Positions 29,693 through 38,875 of a stretch of DNA of 64,000 nt are shown piece by piece. Position 1 is the first letter of the stretch. Each line of letters opens with the position of its first letter. Source of the DNA: Thiosulfativibrio zosterae (lineage in GTDB: Bacteria > Pseudomonadota > Gammaproteobacteria > Thiomicrospirales > Thiomicrospiraceae); assembly GCF_011398155.1 (NCBI RefSeq), contig NZ_AP021888.1, forward strand, positions 330,001 to 394,000, given 5' to 3'. The position numbers and the translations under genes are program-made. Below the pieces are notes generated by a model that was not told where the DNA came from, made no database searches, and saw nothing but the letters and a program-made list of their open reading frames with translations.

Positions 29693-32395
29693 TTACAACC
29701 AGTCCATTTTGAGAAAGTCATTTAACGCCGAAACTAATAATACGGGCAAAGCGCCCACCATCAAAGCCAGTCCTAAATGTTCCAACGCCAGTGGCGTTGT
29801 GCTTAAAAACAGATTGCCAAAGGGCAAATACACCATCAATAACGACAAAATAGCAGAGCTGCCAACGGCGAGTAATAGTGCTTTGTTGCCAAACGGATTG
29901 CGGCGATAAATATTGGTGAGGGTGCGGCTATCGAACACCTGCACCAGCTGTCCGAAAATTAAGGTCATAAAGGCAAGGGTTTGCGCGTAGCTGACATTTT
30001 GGGTGAGGTGTAAACCATATTCAAACATACCATAGGTGACCGCACCCATAATAAGACCACGGATTAAAATGGTGTAGCCGAGTTTGTTGGCAAAAAAGCT
30101 TTCGTCTTTGGGACGAGGGCGGCGCGCCATTACATTGGATTCTGCACCATCCACGCCCAACGCCAAAGATGGCAAACCGTCGCTGACCAAATTGACCCAC
30201 AAAATCATTAAAGGCGCGAGGGTTAATAAAGGTTCGCCGCTGACCATAAATATAAAGGCAAATAATAAAGCCGACACTTCGCCGACATTGGTGGTGAGGT
30301 CTTGGCGAATGAATTTGCGAATATTGTCGTAAATGCGCCGCCCTTCTTTAACCGCTTGCACGATGGACGCAAAGTTATCATCCAACAAAATCAAATCAGC
30401 CGACTCTTTAGACACGCCAGTGCCAGTAATGCCCATTGCCACACCAATATCGGCTTTGCGCAAAGCGGGTGCATCATTCACGCCATCGCCGGTCATGGCG
30501 ACCACCCAACGATGCGCTTGCAAGGCTTGCACAATGCGCAATTTGTGTTCGGGGGTGACACGTGCATAAACTGAGACTTTGCTGACCTGTTTAAACAAGT
30601 CTTCGTCAGACAGTTGGCTCAATTGACTGCCTTCTAAGAGTGGTGCTTGTGGGTTTTGGATAATGCCCATACTGTGGGCAATGGCGCGCGCCGTGCTGGC
30701 ATGGTCGCCAGTAATCATCACCACACGAATACCCGCAGAATGACAGTCTTGAATGGCTTGCACCGCTTCTGGACGAGGCGGGTCGATAATGCCATAAATG
30801 CCGCTTAAAATGAGATTGTCTTCGAGTTGTTCAATCGGCAGTTCCAACTCTTGTTTTGAGAGTTTGCGATAGCCCACCGCCAAGGTGCGCAAGGCTTGAT
30901 TGGCAAAATGTTCAATCACACTGTTGATATTGGCCTGTTCTGTGAGGCGGTCGCCCAAAGTGTTTTGCAGCTGCACCGCTTCACAGTGTTGTACAAAAAT
31001 ATCGGGCGCGCCCTTGGCAAATAGCCAGTATTGGCCATCTTTGTCTTGGGCAATAACGCTCATCATTTTACGCTTGGCATCAAAGGCGAACATTTGAATC
31101 AGCTCAAACTGCTCGTTCACGGCTTTGCGAGTGACACCGGCTTTGGCAGCGGCCACCAAAATAGCCCCTTCGGTGGGCGAACCTAAAATATGATGGGTTT
31201 TGTGTTCTGGGTGACATTTCAGTTCGGCATCGCTACACACCACGGAAATTTTGGCGAGGTGTTGCAGATGTTCGATGTCTTGATAAGCAATCGGTGCTTT
31301 TTGGTGGTCAAAAAAATCCCCCTCGGGTTCGTAGCCATGACCTGTGACATGATAAAAATGCCCGCCTGTCCAAAATTGCGTGACCTGCATTTTGTTTTGA
31401 GTGAGGGTGCCCGTTTTATCGGAGCAAATCACCGAGGTAGACCCTAAGGTTTCAACCGATGCCAGTTGGCGCACTAACGCATGGTTTTGCATCATACGGC
31501 TGGCCCCTAAAGTCAGCACGATCGTGAGTAGGGTAATTAACCCTTCAGGCGTGGCGGCAACGGTGAGCGAAATACCGGTGGTCATGAGGGTTTGCCAGTC
31601 CATGCCATGAAATAAACCCACGCTCATCACCATCAAGACCAACAGTACAGCGGCAATAATGAGCACTTTTGAGAGCTTGTGAATGCGTTGTTGCAAGGGC
31701 GTCAGTTGGGTTTCGGCACTTTGCAGCAGTCCTGCAATTTTGCCGACTTCGGTTTGCATGCCAATATTAACCACTAGGGCGCTACCTTGGCCTTCGGTCA
31801 CTAGGCTGCTCATAAAGGCCATATTGTGTTGATCGGCAATCGGCAGTTCGTGGTCATCAATTGGGGTTTCGGCATCTTTGAGTACCGGTTCGGATTCGCC
31901 GGTTAAAGCCGCCTCGTCAATGCGCAACGCTTGGCTATGAAACAATCGGCAATCGGCAGGTACTATGCTGCCGGCATCGAGCTTAATAATGTCGCCAACC
32001 ACCAGTTGTTTGGCAGGGATCATTTGCCATTCGCCCTCTCTAAGCACCTTGGCTTGCGGGGCGGCCATTTGTTTGAGCGCATCCATGGACTTTTGCGCTT
32101 TGTATTCTTGGGTAAAGCTGATTAGGGCGTTTAACGCCACAATCACGCTGATGGCAATGGCATCCGTGGTGTGTTGGGTGACGAAGGACAGCAAAGCGCC
32201 AAAAATGAGGATGATGAGCAGTGGGTTTTTAAACTGGTAAAGCAGCATCCAAATCCACGGAGTTTGCGCCACGCTGGCGAGCTCATTGAGCCCTTGCGCT
32301 TGGCGATCCGTTACTTGTTGACGATTTAGGCCTGTTTGAGTGTCGGTTTGTAAAGCGCTGGCTATTTTGGAAATTGAGTCTTGAAACCAAGTCAT
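29693..32395 (-). CDS. P-type ATPase, calcium-type (P2A)
   Basis: A 900-aa inner-membrane cation pump. Order: cation-ATPase N domain; actuator domain with LTGESEPV; membrane helix 4 with TPEGL; phosphorylation site SDKTGTLTQNKM; nucleotide domain (FAKGAPDIF, VMITGDH); hinge TGDGVNDAPALRKADIG; helices 5-10. Helix 5 TNVGEVSALL and helix 6 WVNLVSDGLPSLALG resemble the Ca2+-ligating segments of SERCA-type pumps, so Ca2+ export is most likely, though Mn2+ or Na+ cannot be excluded. It stands alone, convergent with the carbonic anhydrase gene. Confidence 0.9.
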   Translation of the reverse strand: MTWFQDSISKIASALQTDTQTGLNRQQVTDRQAQGLNELASVAQTPWIWMLLYQFKNPLLIILIFGALLSFVTQHTTDAIAISVIVALNALISFTQEYKAQKSMDALKQMAAPQAKVLREGEWQMIPAKQLVVGDIIKLDAGSIVPADCRLFHSQALRIDEAALTGESEPVLKDAETPIDDHELPIADQHNMAFMSSLVTEGQGSALVVNIGMQTEVGKIAGLLQSAETQLTPLQQRIHKLSKVLIIAAVLLVLMVMSVGLFHGMDWQTLMTTGISLTVAATPEGLITLLTIVLTLGASRMMQNHALVRQLASVETLGSTSVICSDKTGTLTQNKMQVTQFWTGGHFYHVTGHGYEPEGDFFDHQKAPIAYQDIEHLQHLAKISVVCSDAELKCHPEHKTHHILGSPTEGAILVAAAKAGVTRKAVNEQFELIQMFAFDAKRKMMSVIAQDKDGQYWLFAKGAPDIFVQHCEAVQLQNTLGDRLTEQANINSVIEHFANQALRTLAVGYRKLSKQELELPIEQLEDNLILSGIYGIIDPPRPEAVQAIQDCHSAGIRVVMITGDHASTARAIAHSMGIIQNPQAPLLEGSQLSQLSDEDLFKQVSKVSVYARVTPEHKLRIVQALQAHRWVVAMTGDGVNDAPALRKADIGVAMGITGTGVSKESADLILLDDNFASIVQAVKEGRRIYDNIRKFIRQDLTTNVGEVSALLFAFIFMVSGEPLLTLAPLMILWVNLVSDGLPSLALGVDGAESNVMARRPRPKDESFFANKLGYTILIRGLIMGAVTYGMFEYGLHLTQNVSYAQTLAFMTLIFGQLVQVFDSRTLTNIYRRNPFGNKALLLAVGSSAILSLLMVYLPFGNLFLSTTPLALEHLGLALMVGALPVLLVSALNDFLKMDWL

Positions 32396-32462
32396 GTTTG
32401 AATCCTTGCATACACCCCTTAAATTTCTATTCTAAAGACTTATAAGTTTGGCAAGTGTTTAT

Positions 32463-33314
32463 TTAGGCTGACACTTTTGGCTGGCAGCTGGGGCAGTAAA
32501 AGCTGGCGCGTTGATTAATGATGACTTTTTCAATGGCCGTGCCACAAGCCGTGCAAGGCTCACCGGTTTTTCCATACACATGCAGTTGCTGCACGAAGTA
32601 GCCGGGCGTGCCATCGGGCGATAAAAAATCACGCAGTGTGGTGCCGCCTTGTTCAATCGATCTGGCCAAGACGAACTTAATATTGTCCACCAAGCGTTCG
32701 GCTTGTTTTAAGGTGAGTTGGCTGGCCAACATTTGCGGATGAATGCAGCTTAAAAATAGCGATTCGTTGGCGTAAATATTACCGCATCCCACCACGGTTT
32801 GACTGGTCATAATGAAGTTTTTAATTGCCACTTGGCGTTTGCGAGATTTGGCGAACAAATAGGGCGCATTAAAATCCTCCGCTAAAGGTTCAGGGCCTAA
32901 GTGTTTGAGTAAAGGGTGTTCGTTCAAGGCGCCTTCCCACCAAAGCCATGCGCCAAAGCGCCGTGGGTCGTGATATCGCAGGCACAGCCCATTGCCCATG
33001 ACCAAATCAATATGGTCGTGTTTTTTAACGGGGCTCTGCGGTGGTACCACGCGCAAGCTGCCCGACATGCCCAAATGAATCAATAAATGACCCATCGCGG
33101 TTCCTTTTTCCGCTCTTTTAGCCATGTGTAAAATCAGGTATTTTCCGCGTCTTTGAATGTCAAAAATAACCAGGCCTGGTAGTTTTTGCGGCAAATTGTC
33201 GTCCACAGGCCAGCGCAAACTGGCGTTGCGAATCACCATGTGAGTGATGGTTTGGTGTTGGGTTTGTGGCGTAATGCCGCGGCGGGTGGTTTCGACTTCG
33301 GGTAACTCTGGCAT
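32463..33314 (-). CDS. mutM: Formamidopyrimidine-DNA glycosylase
   Basis: Excises 8-oxoguanine and ring-opened purines and nicks the abasic site. The mature N-terminus PELPEVETTRRG supplies the catalytic Pro and Glu, and the chosen ATG at 33314 puts Pro at position 2 as required. Helix-two-turn-helix VGCGNIYANESLF and the C-terminal zinc finger CTACGTAIEKVIINQRASFYCPSC are intact. 283 aa is standard. An exact copy of the dispersed palindrome lies inside the gene, encoding LPGLVIF. Confidence 0.96.
   Translation of the reverse strand: MPELPEVETTRRGITPQTQHQTITHMVIRNASLRWPVDDNLPQKLPGLVIFDIQRRGKYLILHMAKRAEKGTAMGHLLIHLGMSGSLRVVPPQSPVKKHDHIDLVMGNGLCLRYHDPRRFGAWLWWEGALNEHPLLKHLGPEPLAEDFNAPYLFAKSRKRQVAIKNFIMTSQTVVGCGNIYANESLFLSCIHPQMLASQLTLKQAERLVDNIKFVLARSIEQGGTTLRDFLSPDGTPGYFVQQLHVYGKTGEPCTACGTAIEKVIINQRASFYCPSCQPKVSA
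33169..33180. repeat. Dispersed palindrome, copy 5, inside mutM
   Basis: An exact ACCAGGCCTGGT in the mutM coding sequence, with AAAAATA before and AGTTTTT after. On the coding strand it reads as part of KLPGLVIFD. Confidence 0.8.
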
Positions 33315-33522
33315 GGTTATTTCTTGTGTTATCTGAAAGAGCTCTATTGTAAGCAAAAATTGTCATCAAAGGGTCATTGACTCTTACAAAATTAAGCCTA
33401 TGATAGCCGCTCCCAAATTCAAATGAACACTACAGTTTTTCGACAATGGCCGTTAACTAGAGTGAAAGAACCAAGTTCTTAAACCTAACAAACAAAAGAC
33501 TCTCTCTAAGGAGGGCATAAAA

Positions 33523-33729
33523 ATGAAAACACAAGAATATTACGTAGAATGTGATGAAATTGGCTACTGTGTAGTCGGTTCCAAAGGCACAGTCGCCACT
33601 TTTGAAATGATTGATGATGCTTACAATGCCATGCGAGAATTTCAAACCAAAAGCTTTCCTGAAAATTGGCAAAAAGTGCCACCAGCCATTCGCCACGCCA
33701 AACAACAATATTACGGCTCTGCCGCTTAA
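33523..33729 (+). CDS. Small conserved-looking orphan protein
   Basis: A 68-aa soluble protein (MKTQEYYVECDEIGYCVVG...) of unknown function. It is probably a real gene: AAGGAGGG, about 7 nt before the ATG, is a near-perfect ribosome-binding site, and the composition is that of a folded acidic-aromatic domain with no signal or membrane segment. Two Cys (positions 10 and 16) could be functional. It is isolated between mutM (opposite strand) and a diguanylate cyclase gene. A frame on the opposite strand is judged spurious. Confidence 0.65.
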   Translation: MKTQEYYVECDEIGYCVVGSKGTVATFEMIDDAYNAMREFQTKSFPENWQKVPPAIRHAKQQYYGSAA

Positions 33730-33758
33730 TGCCTTAACAAGTTCAGCCTTGTTCATCT

Positions 33759-33796
33759 GTTAGGATGAGTTGCTCACACGAGTCGCTCAACCTAAC
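33759..33796 (+). other. Imperfect hairpin after the small orphan gene
   Basis: GTTAGGaTGAG ... CTCAACCTAAC forms an imperfect stem 30 nt after the stop. There is no T tract, so it is not a clear terminator. It could stabilise the mRNA end. Confidence 0.3.
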
Positions 33797-33881
33797 GGGC
33801 TGGGATAAACTCCTTGCCTTTTGAGTAAAAATCCCCATAATGCTTAAGTATTAAAATCTATTTAATTCTTAAGACGGTGTC

Positions 33882-36614
33882 ATGAATCTATTCTTAAAGC
33901 GATTCCATAACCTTCAACTGTTTCAACGGTTCGCCAGACGCTTTGTTTGGATGATGGGCCTGTTATTTATTTCCAGCTTTGCTTACGCCGACCAAATGCT
34001 CGTACCTGAGTCATCTTCGTCTGCTGAACCCCAGGAATTACAAAAAATAACTTTGCAAATTAACTGGAATCATCAATTCCAGTTTGCGGGCTTTTACGCC
34101 GCCATTAAACAGGGTTATTACAAGGAACTCGGTTTAGATTTAAGCGTGCGGGCTTGGCAACCCGGTATGGTCGTTACCGATGAAGTGGTTTCTGGTAGGG
34201 CCGATTTTGGGGTGGGTTATTCCACTCAGGTTGCAGATTATATTAAGGGTAAATCCTTAAAGTTAATCATGTCGTCTTTTCAGTATTCTCCTATGATTCT
34301 CTTATCGCACGAGCCAGTGACTGACCTGGGTCAGTTGGGTGGTAAGCGCGTCATGCACTCTGATAATTTACAAATTTTAGGGGTGCTCAATAAAGCACGC
34401 TCTTTGGCGACTGAGCCTATTGTGAGTGTGAGCCCTAGCGCAAATCTTCAAGATTTTGTCACTCACAAGGTGGATTTTTACGCTGCCTATTCAACCAATG
34501 AACCTTTTCGACTCAAACAAATGGGCGTTACCTTTTATACAGTTGACCCGAAAATGTATGGTATTCAAAGTTATGCAGACTTAGTGGTTACCTCTGAAAA
34601 GCTAGCCCAGTTGCAACCTGCGATGGTGCAAAAGTTTCGACAAGCCAGTATCAAAGGTTGGTCTTATGCACTGGGTCATAAAGAAGAGATGGTGGACTAC
34701 ATCATCGCCAACTATCCGGTTGTAAAAACTCGGGATGCCTTGTTGTTTGAAGCGCAACAAACTGAAAGATTTGTAAAAACTGGCGCAACCCCAATTGGCA
34801 ATGTTGAGATTGCAAAGTTACTGGCAACGGCATCAGAGGCTTATGAAGTTGGCATGATTTCGCGCAGTGAATTGCTGTCGTTTAAGCCTGAGAATTTTAT
34901 TTTTAACGACTCAAATTATCTGTTTACCCCAGAAGAACTGAATTATCTAAAAGACAATCCGGTTATTAGAGTGGGTAGTGATCCTGATTGGGAGCCGTTT
35001 GAGTTTGTGAATGACCAACAGCAACCTTCAGGCGTGTCGGTGGAATACTTTAAATTGTTTGAAAAACAACTGGGCGTTAAATTTGAGTTTAACACCACCA
35101 AAACTTGGTCTGAAGTGGTTGAAGGTGCTAAAAAAGGCGAGTATGACATTTACAGTTGTGCCGTTGCGACCCCAGAACGCAAAAAATACATGAACTTTAC
35201 CGCGCCTTATTTGTCTTTTCCGATGGTGTTAATAGGGGGAGCGAATGCGCCCTATATTGAAGACTATAGCCATTTGAATGGACAGGTAGTTTCGGTTGTT
35301 AAAGGTTATTGGTCGCATGAATTTTTAACTAAGTATTTCCCTGATATTAAGTTGTTGCTGGTAAACAATGTTCAGGAAGGCTTAGAGGCGGTTGTGCAAG
35401 GCAAAGCGTTTGTTTACTCGGGTAATTTGGGCGTGGTGAATTACAGCATTCAACGCCATGGTCTAAGTGGGTTACATGTGGTGGGGCAGGCCTCTGATCG
35501 ATTTGAGTTGGCGATAGGTGTGCAGGCAAATAATCCTGTTTTACTGAGCATTATGCAAAAAGTGTTGGCCAATGTGACTCAAGAAGACCGTCAGAAAATT
35601 TTTGACAAATGGTTTCATCTTGAACTGGTGCAGCGGTTAGATACTGCACAGATTTATAAAATTATATTTGTGGTCGGTTTGGTGGTGTTGTTGATGTTGG
35701 TTTGGGGTTTGTTTTTCCGCTACCAGAAAAACAAAAAACAGGACTATATCAACCAGATTCATGAGTTGACCTATGCCTCGCTGATTGAGGTTGAGAAATT
35801 CCATACTGTTTGGGCCAGCCAGGCTTATCAAGCTTTGACAGGTTATTCTATGGATGAATTGCTGCAAACCAATTACTTTACGATGGCTGACAAGGAAATG
35901 ACGGAATCTCAAAAGCATGCCATTGCCCGCCAAGTGTTGGGTGGCAATGCTTGGACGGGTGAAGTGGTTGGTTTGAAAAAAAATGGTGAAAGCTATTCTG
36001 TTGAACTCACTTTGACGCCACAGAAAAACATTTGGGGCAAGGTGACTCAGGTATGGGCAACCCGTGTGGACATCACCGATAAAAAACGCATAGAACAGCT
36101 TGCCATCTTAGATGATTTGACAGGGACTTATAATCGCCGTTATTTTAATGAAAAGATTGTTGAAGAAGTCAATCGCAGCAAGCGCGACCAAAAAACCCTT
36201 GCAGTGGCCATGTTTGACATAGACCATTTTAAAATGATTAACGATCATTACGGACACCAAAGAGGCGATGAAGTCTTGAAGGCGGTGTCTGATGTGATTA
36301 AAGAATCATTCCACCGTTCTAATGAGTTTTGCTTCCGTATGGGGGGCGAAGAGTTTTTAGTGCTGAGCTCTTTTAAAACCGAAGTCGAATTTATGGATTA
36401 TTTGATTCAACTAAAAAATAAAGTGGAATCGTTAAAAATTGAAAACCCTCTAGCTCGCGAGCCTTATCTCACGATTTCAGTGGGCGCAGGATTTTGGACG
36501 ACTGAAGAAATTCCTTTCCCTGACCAAATTTATCATTCGGTGGATGCCGCCTTGTATGAGGCCAAAGCCAATGGCCGAAATCAAGTGGTCATGACGGCTT
36601 TAAAAAGCGAGTAA
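33882..36614 (+). CDS. Diguanylate cyclase with NMT1-like and SBP3 periplasmic sensors
   Basis: A 910-aa transmembrane sensor enzyme making c-di-GMP. Signal region (residues 10-36, MMGLLFISSFAYA). The first periplasmic module (about 48-320: QINWNHQFQFAGFYAAIKQGYYKELGLDL, GRADFGVGYSTQ) is of the NMT1/THI5 type that binds thiamine-pyrimidine-like ligands. The second (about 345-580: IRVGSDPDWEPFEFV, YDIYSCAVATPERKKYMNFTAPY) is a family-3 solute-binding domain. One membrane helix at about 590-610 leads to PAS (about 625-735) and GGDEF (about 740-905) with active MGGEEFLV. The ligands are unknown. Confidence 0.93.
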   Translation: MNLFLKRFHNLQLFQRFARRFVWMMGLLFISSFAYADQMLVPESSSSAEPQELQKITLQINWNHQFQFAGFYAAIKQGYYKELGLDLSVRAWQPGMVVTDEVVSGRADFGVGYSTQVADYIKGKSLKLIMSSFQYSPMILLSHEPVTDLGQLGGKRVMHSDNLQILGVLNKARSLATEPIVSVSPSANLQDFVTHKVDFYAAYSTNEPFRLKQMGVTFYTVDPKMYGIQSYADLVVTSEKLAQLQPAMVQKFRQASIKGWSYALGHKEEMVDYIIANYPVVKTRDALLFEAQQTERFVKTGATPIGNVEIAKLLATASEAYEVGMISRSELLSFKPENFIFNDSNYLFTPEELNYLKDNPVIRVGSDPDWEPFEFVNDQQQPSGVSVEYFKLFEKQLGVKFEFNTTKTWSEVVEGAKKGEYDIYSCAVATPERKKYMNFTAPYLSFPMVLIGGANAPYIEDYSHLNGQVVSVVKGYWSHEFLTKYFPDIKLLLVNNVQEGLEAVVQGKAFVYSGNLGVVNYSIQRHGLSGLHVVGQASDRFELAIGVQANNPVLLSIMQKVLANVTQEDRQKIFDKWFHLELVQRLDTAQIYKIIFVVGLVVLLMLVWGLFFRYQKNKKQDYINQIHELTYASLIEVEKFHTVWASQAYQALTGYSMDELLQTNYFTMADKEMTESQKHAIARQVLGGNAWTGEVVGLKKNGESYSVELTLTPQKNIWGKVTQVWATRVDITDKKRIEQLAILDDLTGTYNRRYFNEKIVEEVNRSKRDQKTLAVAMFDIDHFKMINDHYGHQRGDEVLKAVSDVIKESFHRSNEFCFRMGGEEFLVLSSFKTEVEFMDYLIQLKNKVESLKIENPLAREPYLTISVGAGFWTTEEIPFPDQIYHSVDAALYEAKANGRNQVVMTALKSE

Positions 36615-36731
36615 TCCAGTCTAACTGACCTTAGCTTTACCTTTTGTCGCTTAAGGGCTGAGTGTGCTGACTGGAAAGTTCTCATCCTAAGTGACCGATT
36701 CAAAGGCACTGATTTAATAAACATTGGGCAT

Positions 36732-36759
36732 AAAAAAACCCAGCCTTTTGGGCTGGGTC
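36732..36759 (-). terminator. Terminator of rpmB-rpmG
   Basis: The stem ACCCAGCC / GGCTGGGT is followed, reading on the minus strand, by seven T. It lies 24 nt after the rpmG stop. Confidence 0.85.
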
Positions 36760-36782
36760 TAATCAATCAGTTTGGGTAAAAC

Positions 36783-36938
36783 TTATTTGATTTTTGCTTC
36801 TTTGAAAATCACGTGCTTACGAACCACTGGATCGTATTTTTTGATTTCAAACTTGCCAGGCATGTTTTTCTTATTTTTATCCGTAGTATAAAAATAACCT
36901 GTGCCAGCTGAAGATAGTAATTTAATCTTATCGCGCAT
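36783..36938 (-). CDS. rpmG: 50S ribosomal protein L33
   Basis: Large-subunit ribosomal protein, 51 aa: [19 protein letters not shown] start, then [13 protein letters not shown] and a basic C-terminus, typical L33. There are no CxxC pairs, so it is the zinc-free form. The ATG at 36938 has AAGGAGAC about 6 nt upstream; an in-frame extension to 36971 is ignored. It follows rpmB by 10 nt as in most bacteria. Confidence 0.96.
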   Translation of the reverse strand: MRDKIKLLSSAGTGYFYTTDKNKKNMPGKFEIKKYDPVVRKHVIFKEAKIK

Positions 36939-36948
36939 GGTTGTCTCC

Positions 36949-37185
36949 TTAGACCTTCTCACCGCGTGCACGCATTTCTGCTAGCACTGACTCAATACCA
37001 TTCTTATCAACAATACGCATAGCTGCAGCAGTTAAGCGTAGTTTTACAAAACGGCTTTCGTTTTCAACCCAGAAACGGTGTGTTTGTAGGTTTGGTAAAA
37101 AACGACGACGAGTTTTTCTTTGTGAGTGGGAAACATTGTTACCGACTGCAGGACCTTTTCCTGTAACTTGGCAAACTCTTGACAT
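36949..37185 (-). CDS. rpmB: 50S ribosomal protein L28
   Basis: Large-subunit ribosomal protein, 78 aa: [29 protein letters not shown] is the classical L28 start, with [20 protein letters not shown] following. The zinc-free form is indicated by the lack of CxxC pairs. It is the first gene of rpmB-rpmG and shares their terminator. Confidence 0.97.
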   Translation of the reverse strand: MSRVCQVTGKGPAVGNNVSHSQRKTRRRFLPNLQTHRFWVENESRFVKLRLTAAAMRIVDKNGIESVLAEMRARGEKV

Positions 37186-37343
37186 TTCTGATTCCTCTCA
37201 ATCCTGGTTGGGTTCTCCCGAACGCAACCCCATTTAAAAAATATTCGAATATTTCTTTCTTAATTGCCATTTTTGTAAAAGGCAGAAAATAAGAAGCGGA
37301 ATTATCCACAATTTACCCGCCGATTGCAAATTTTTTCTCAGAG

Positions 37344-38066
37344 TTATTCAAACTTTGTTGGCTTTACTGCTTGAAAAACTTGAATAATCGCCATGAATAG
37401 CGCAATATTCAGGCCTAACAGACTGGCGCCAATATAGGCAAATAAGTGGGGTGCTTTCATCATGGTGCTCATTAAAGAGTCTTCGTAATAAAAAAACCAC
37501 TGATGTCCAGCGGGGAAAATCCAAATATGCAGTTGATAAAAAACGCGCTCCGCTCCAAAGCTGATAAGGGTTAAAGTTAAGGCAAAAACCAACCCAAAAA
37601 TAACCAGGCCTGCTTGTTTTTGGGAAGGAAAATGGGCGTTTTTGGCCATTAACCCCACACTTAAGCTGATCCAAAGAATTAAACCGCCCCAGCCTAAGGT
37701 GTTCAAAAAACTCACCAAGTTAGCGACATCTTGCAAATGCACTATTTCAGGTTGGCGTAACAGGGGAATTTTGCCTGTGTCATTTTCATAAGCAAGTTGA
37801 TTAAGACCTTGCCCTTGGTTTTGAATGGCATTGACGATGCCGGCAAATAATTGCAAACGCACCTCGTCACTGGTTTGCGCAAAGTCTGGGCGATATTTAT
37901 TTAACGGGGCGTAATGTTCAATATTCTGTTGAATGCCGCCCGCTTGATACCAAAGCGCATAACCAAAATTAACCTGTGCCAAAACTTGCCAGCTTAGCCA
38001 TAGGGCAACCCACAAACTTAAAATAATCCAAAGCCCGGTTTGTAGTTTGATAAAGGTGTTTTTCAA
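37344..38066 (-). CDS. DUF1461-like integral membrane protein
   Basis: A 240-aa membrane protein with about four or five helices: one at the N-terminus ([14 protein letters not shown]), then a periplasm-type loop (about 35-115), then three more. The segment [23 protein letters not shown] and the earlier [13 protein letters not shown] resemble the conserved pieces of the DUF1461 family, of unknown function. It overlaps radC by 4 nt. A one-mismatch copy of the dispersed palindrome is in its coding sequence. Confidence 0.65.
   Translation of the reverse strand: MKNTFIKLQTGLWIILSLWVALWLSWQVLAQVNFGYALWYQAGGIQQNIEHYAPLNKYRPDFAQTSDEVRLQLFAGIVNAIQNQGQGLNQLAYENDTGKIPLLRQPEIVHLQDVANLVSFLNTLGWGGLILWISLSVGLMAKNAHFPSQKQAGLVIFGLVFALTLTLISFGAERVFYQLHIWIFPAGHQWFFYYEDSLMSTMMKAPHLFAYIGASLLGLNIALFMAIIQVFQAVKPTKFE
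37603..37614. repeat. Dispersed palindrome, one-mismatch copy inside the DUF1461-like gene
   Basis: ACCAGGCCTGCT differs from the repeat by one base and has the typical flanks (AAAAATA / TGTTTTT). It encodes QAGLVIF on the minus strand. Confidence 0.55.
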
Positions 38067-38743
38067 GGCATTTTTCCTAATTGTGCCAGAGATGCCCAGC
38101 GTCCAAAGTCACCCAAAATCATGTGGTCTAAACAACGAATATCCACTAGGCTTAAGGCTTGGCTAAGTTGATGGGTCAAGTCAATGTCTGCTTGGCTGGG
38201 CTTGGGATCGCCCGATGGATGATTGTGTGCCAAAATGACAGCGGCGGCATGATGGTCAAGCGCCGTTTTAATGACTTCACGCGGATGAACGCTGGCTTGG
38301 TTTAGGGTGCCCTCAAATAACACTTTAAAGGCGATGAGGTGATGTTGCTGGTCCAGCAATAAAATGCCAAAGCGTTCGCGTTGTTGATGACCCAGTTCCG
38401 ACTCTAAAAATCGTGCCACCACTTCTGGGGAATTAAACGCATCGCCTTTTTGCAATCCCGACTCAAAATGACGCCGCGACATTTCTAATACGGCTTTAAG
38501 CTGCACAAATTTGGCAGGCCCTAGCCCATTAGCTTCGCAAAACTCCGCTTGATTGGCATTCAGTAGGGCGTGCAAACTGCCAAAATGATTTAATAAATCC
38601 TGCGCCAAATCTACCGCACTTTTGCCTTTAACACCCACACGCAAAAAAATCGCCAATAACTCAGCATCTGACAAGCTACGCTCCCCAAACTTCAAAAGCT
38701 TCTCACGAGGACGATCATTTTCATGCCAGTCGGTAATGGCCAT
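38063..38743 (-). CDS. radC: RadC family JAB-domain protein
   Basis: 226 aa: an N-terminal helix-hairpin-helix region ([21 protein letters not shown]), then the MPN/JAB metal-binding domain with [20 protein letters not shown] (His-x-His-x10-Asp). The historical name is DNA repair protein RadC, but the repair role is disputed and the biochemical activity is unknown. It is usually a neighbour of coaBC, dut or rpmB-rpmG in gammaproteobacteria, as here. Confidence 0.94.
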   Translation of the reverse strand: MAITDWHENDRPREKLLKFGERSLSDAELLAIFLRVGVKGKSAVDLAQDLLNHFGSLHALLNANQAEFCEANGLGPAKFVQLKAVLEMSRRHFESGLQKGDAFNSPEVVARFLESELGHQQRERFGILLLDQQHHLIAFKVLFEGTLNQASVHPREVIKTALDHHAAAVILAHNHPSGDPKPSQADIDLTHQLSQALSLVDIRCLDHMILGDFGRWASLAQLGKMP

Positions 38744-38875
38744 TCGCTTTTATCCTTATAAAACTCAGCAAATCATGAGTATAAATCAACTAAACGCAAA
38801 TTAATGAAAATAAATGTTGAAAATCTATAGGATGTAAATAGACTTATTCGAACTTAAACCTATTTGGAAGTTTCC

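Noticed and set aside
33457-33756. 99-codon frame on the minus strand
   Set aside because: It is antisense to the small plus-strand gene, which has a near-perfect ribosome-binding site; the minus frame has none.
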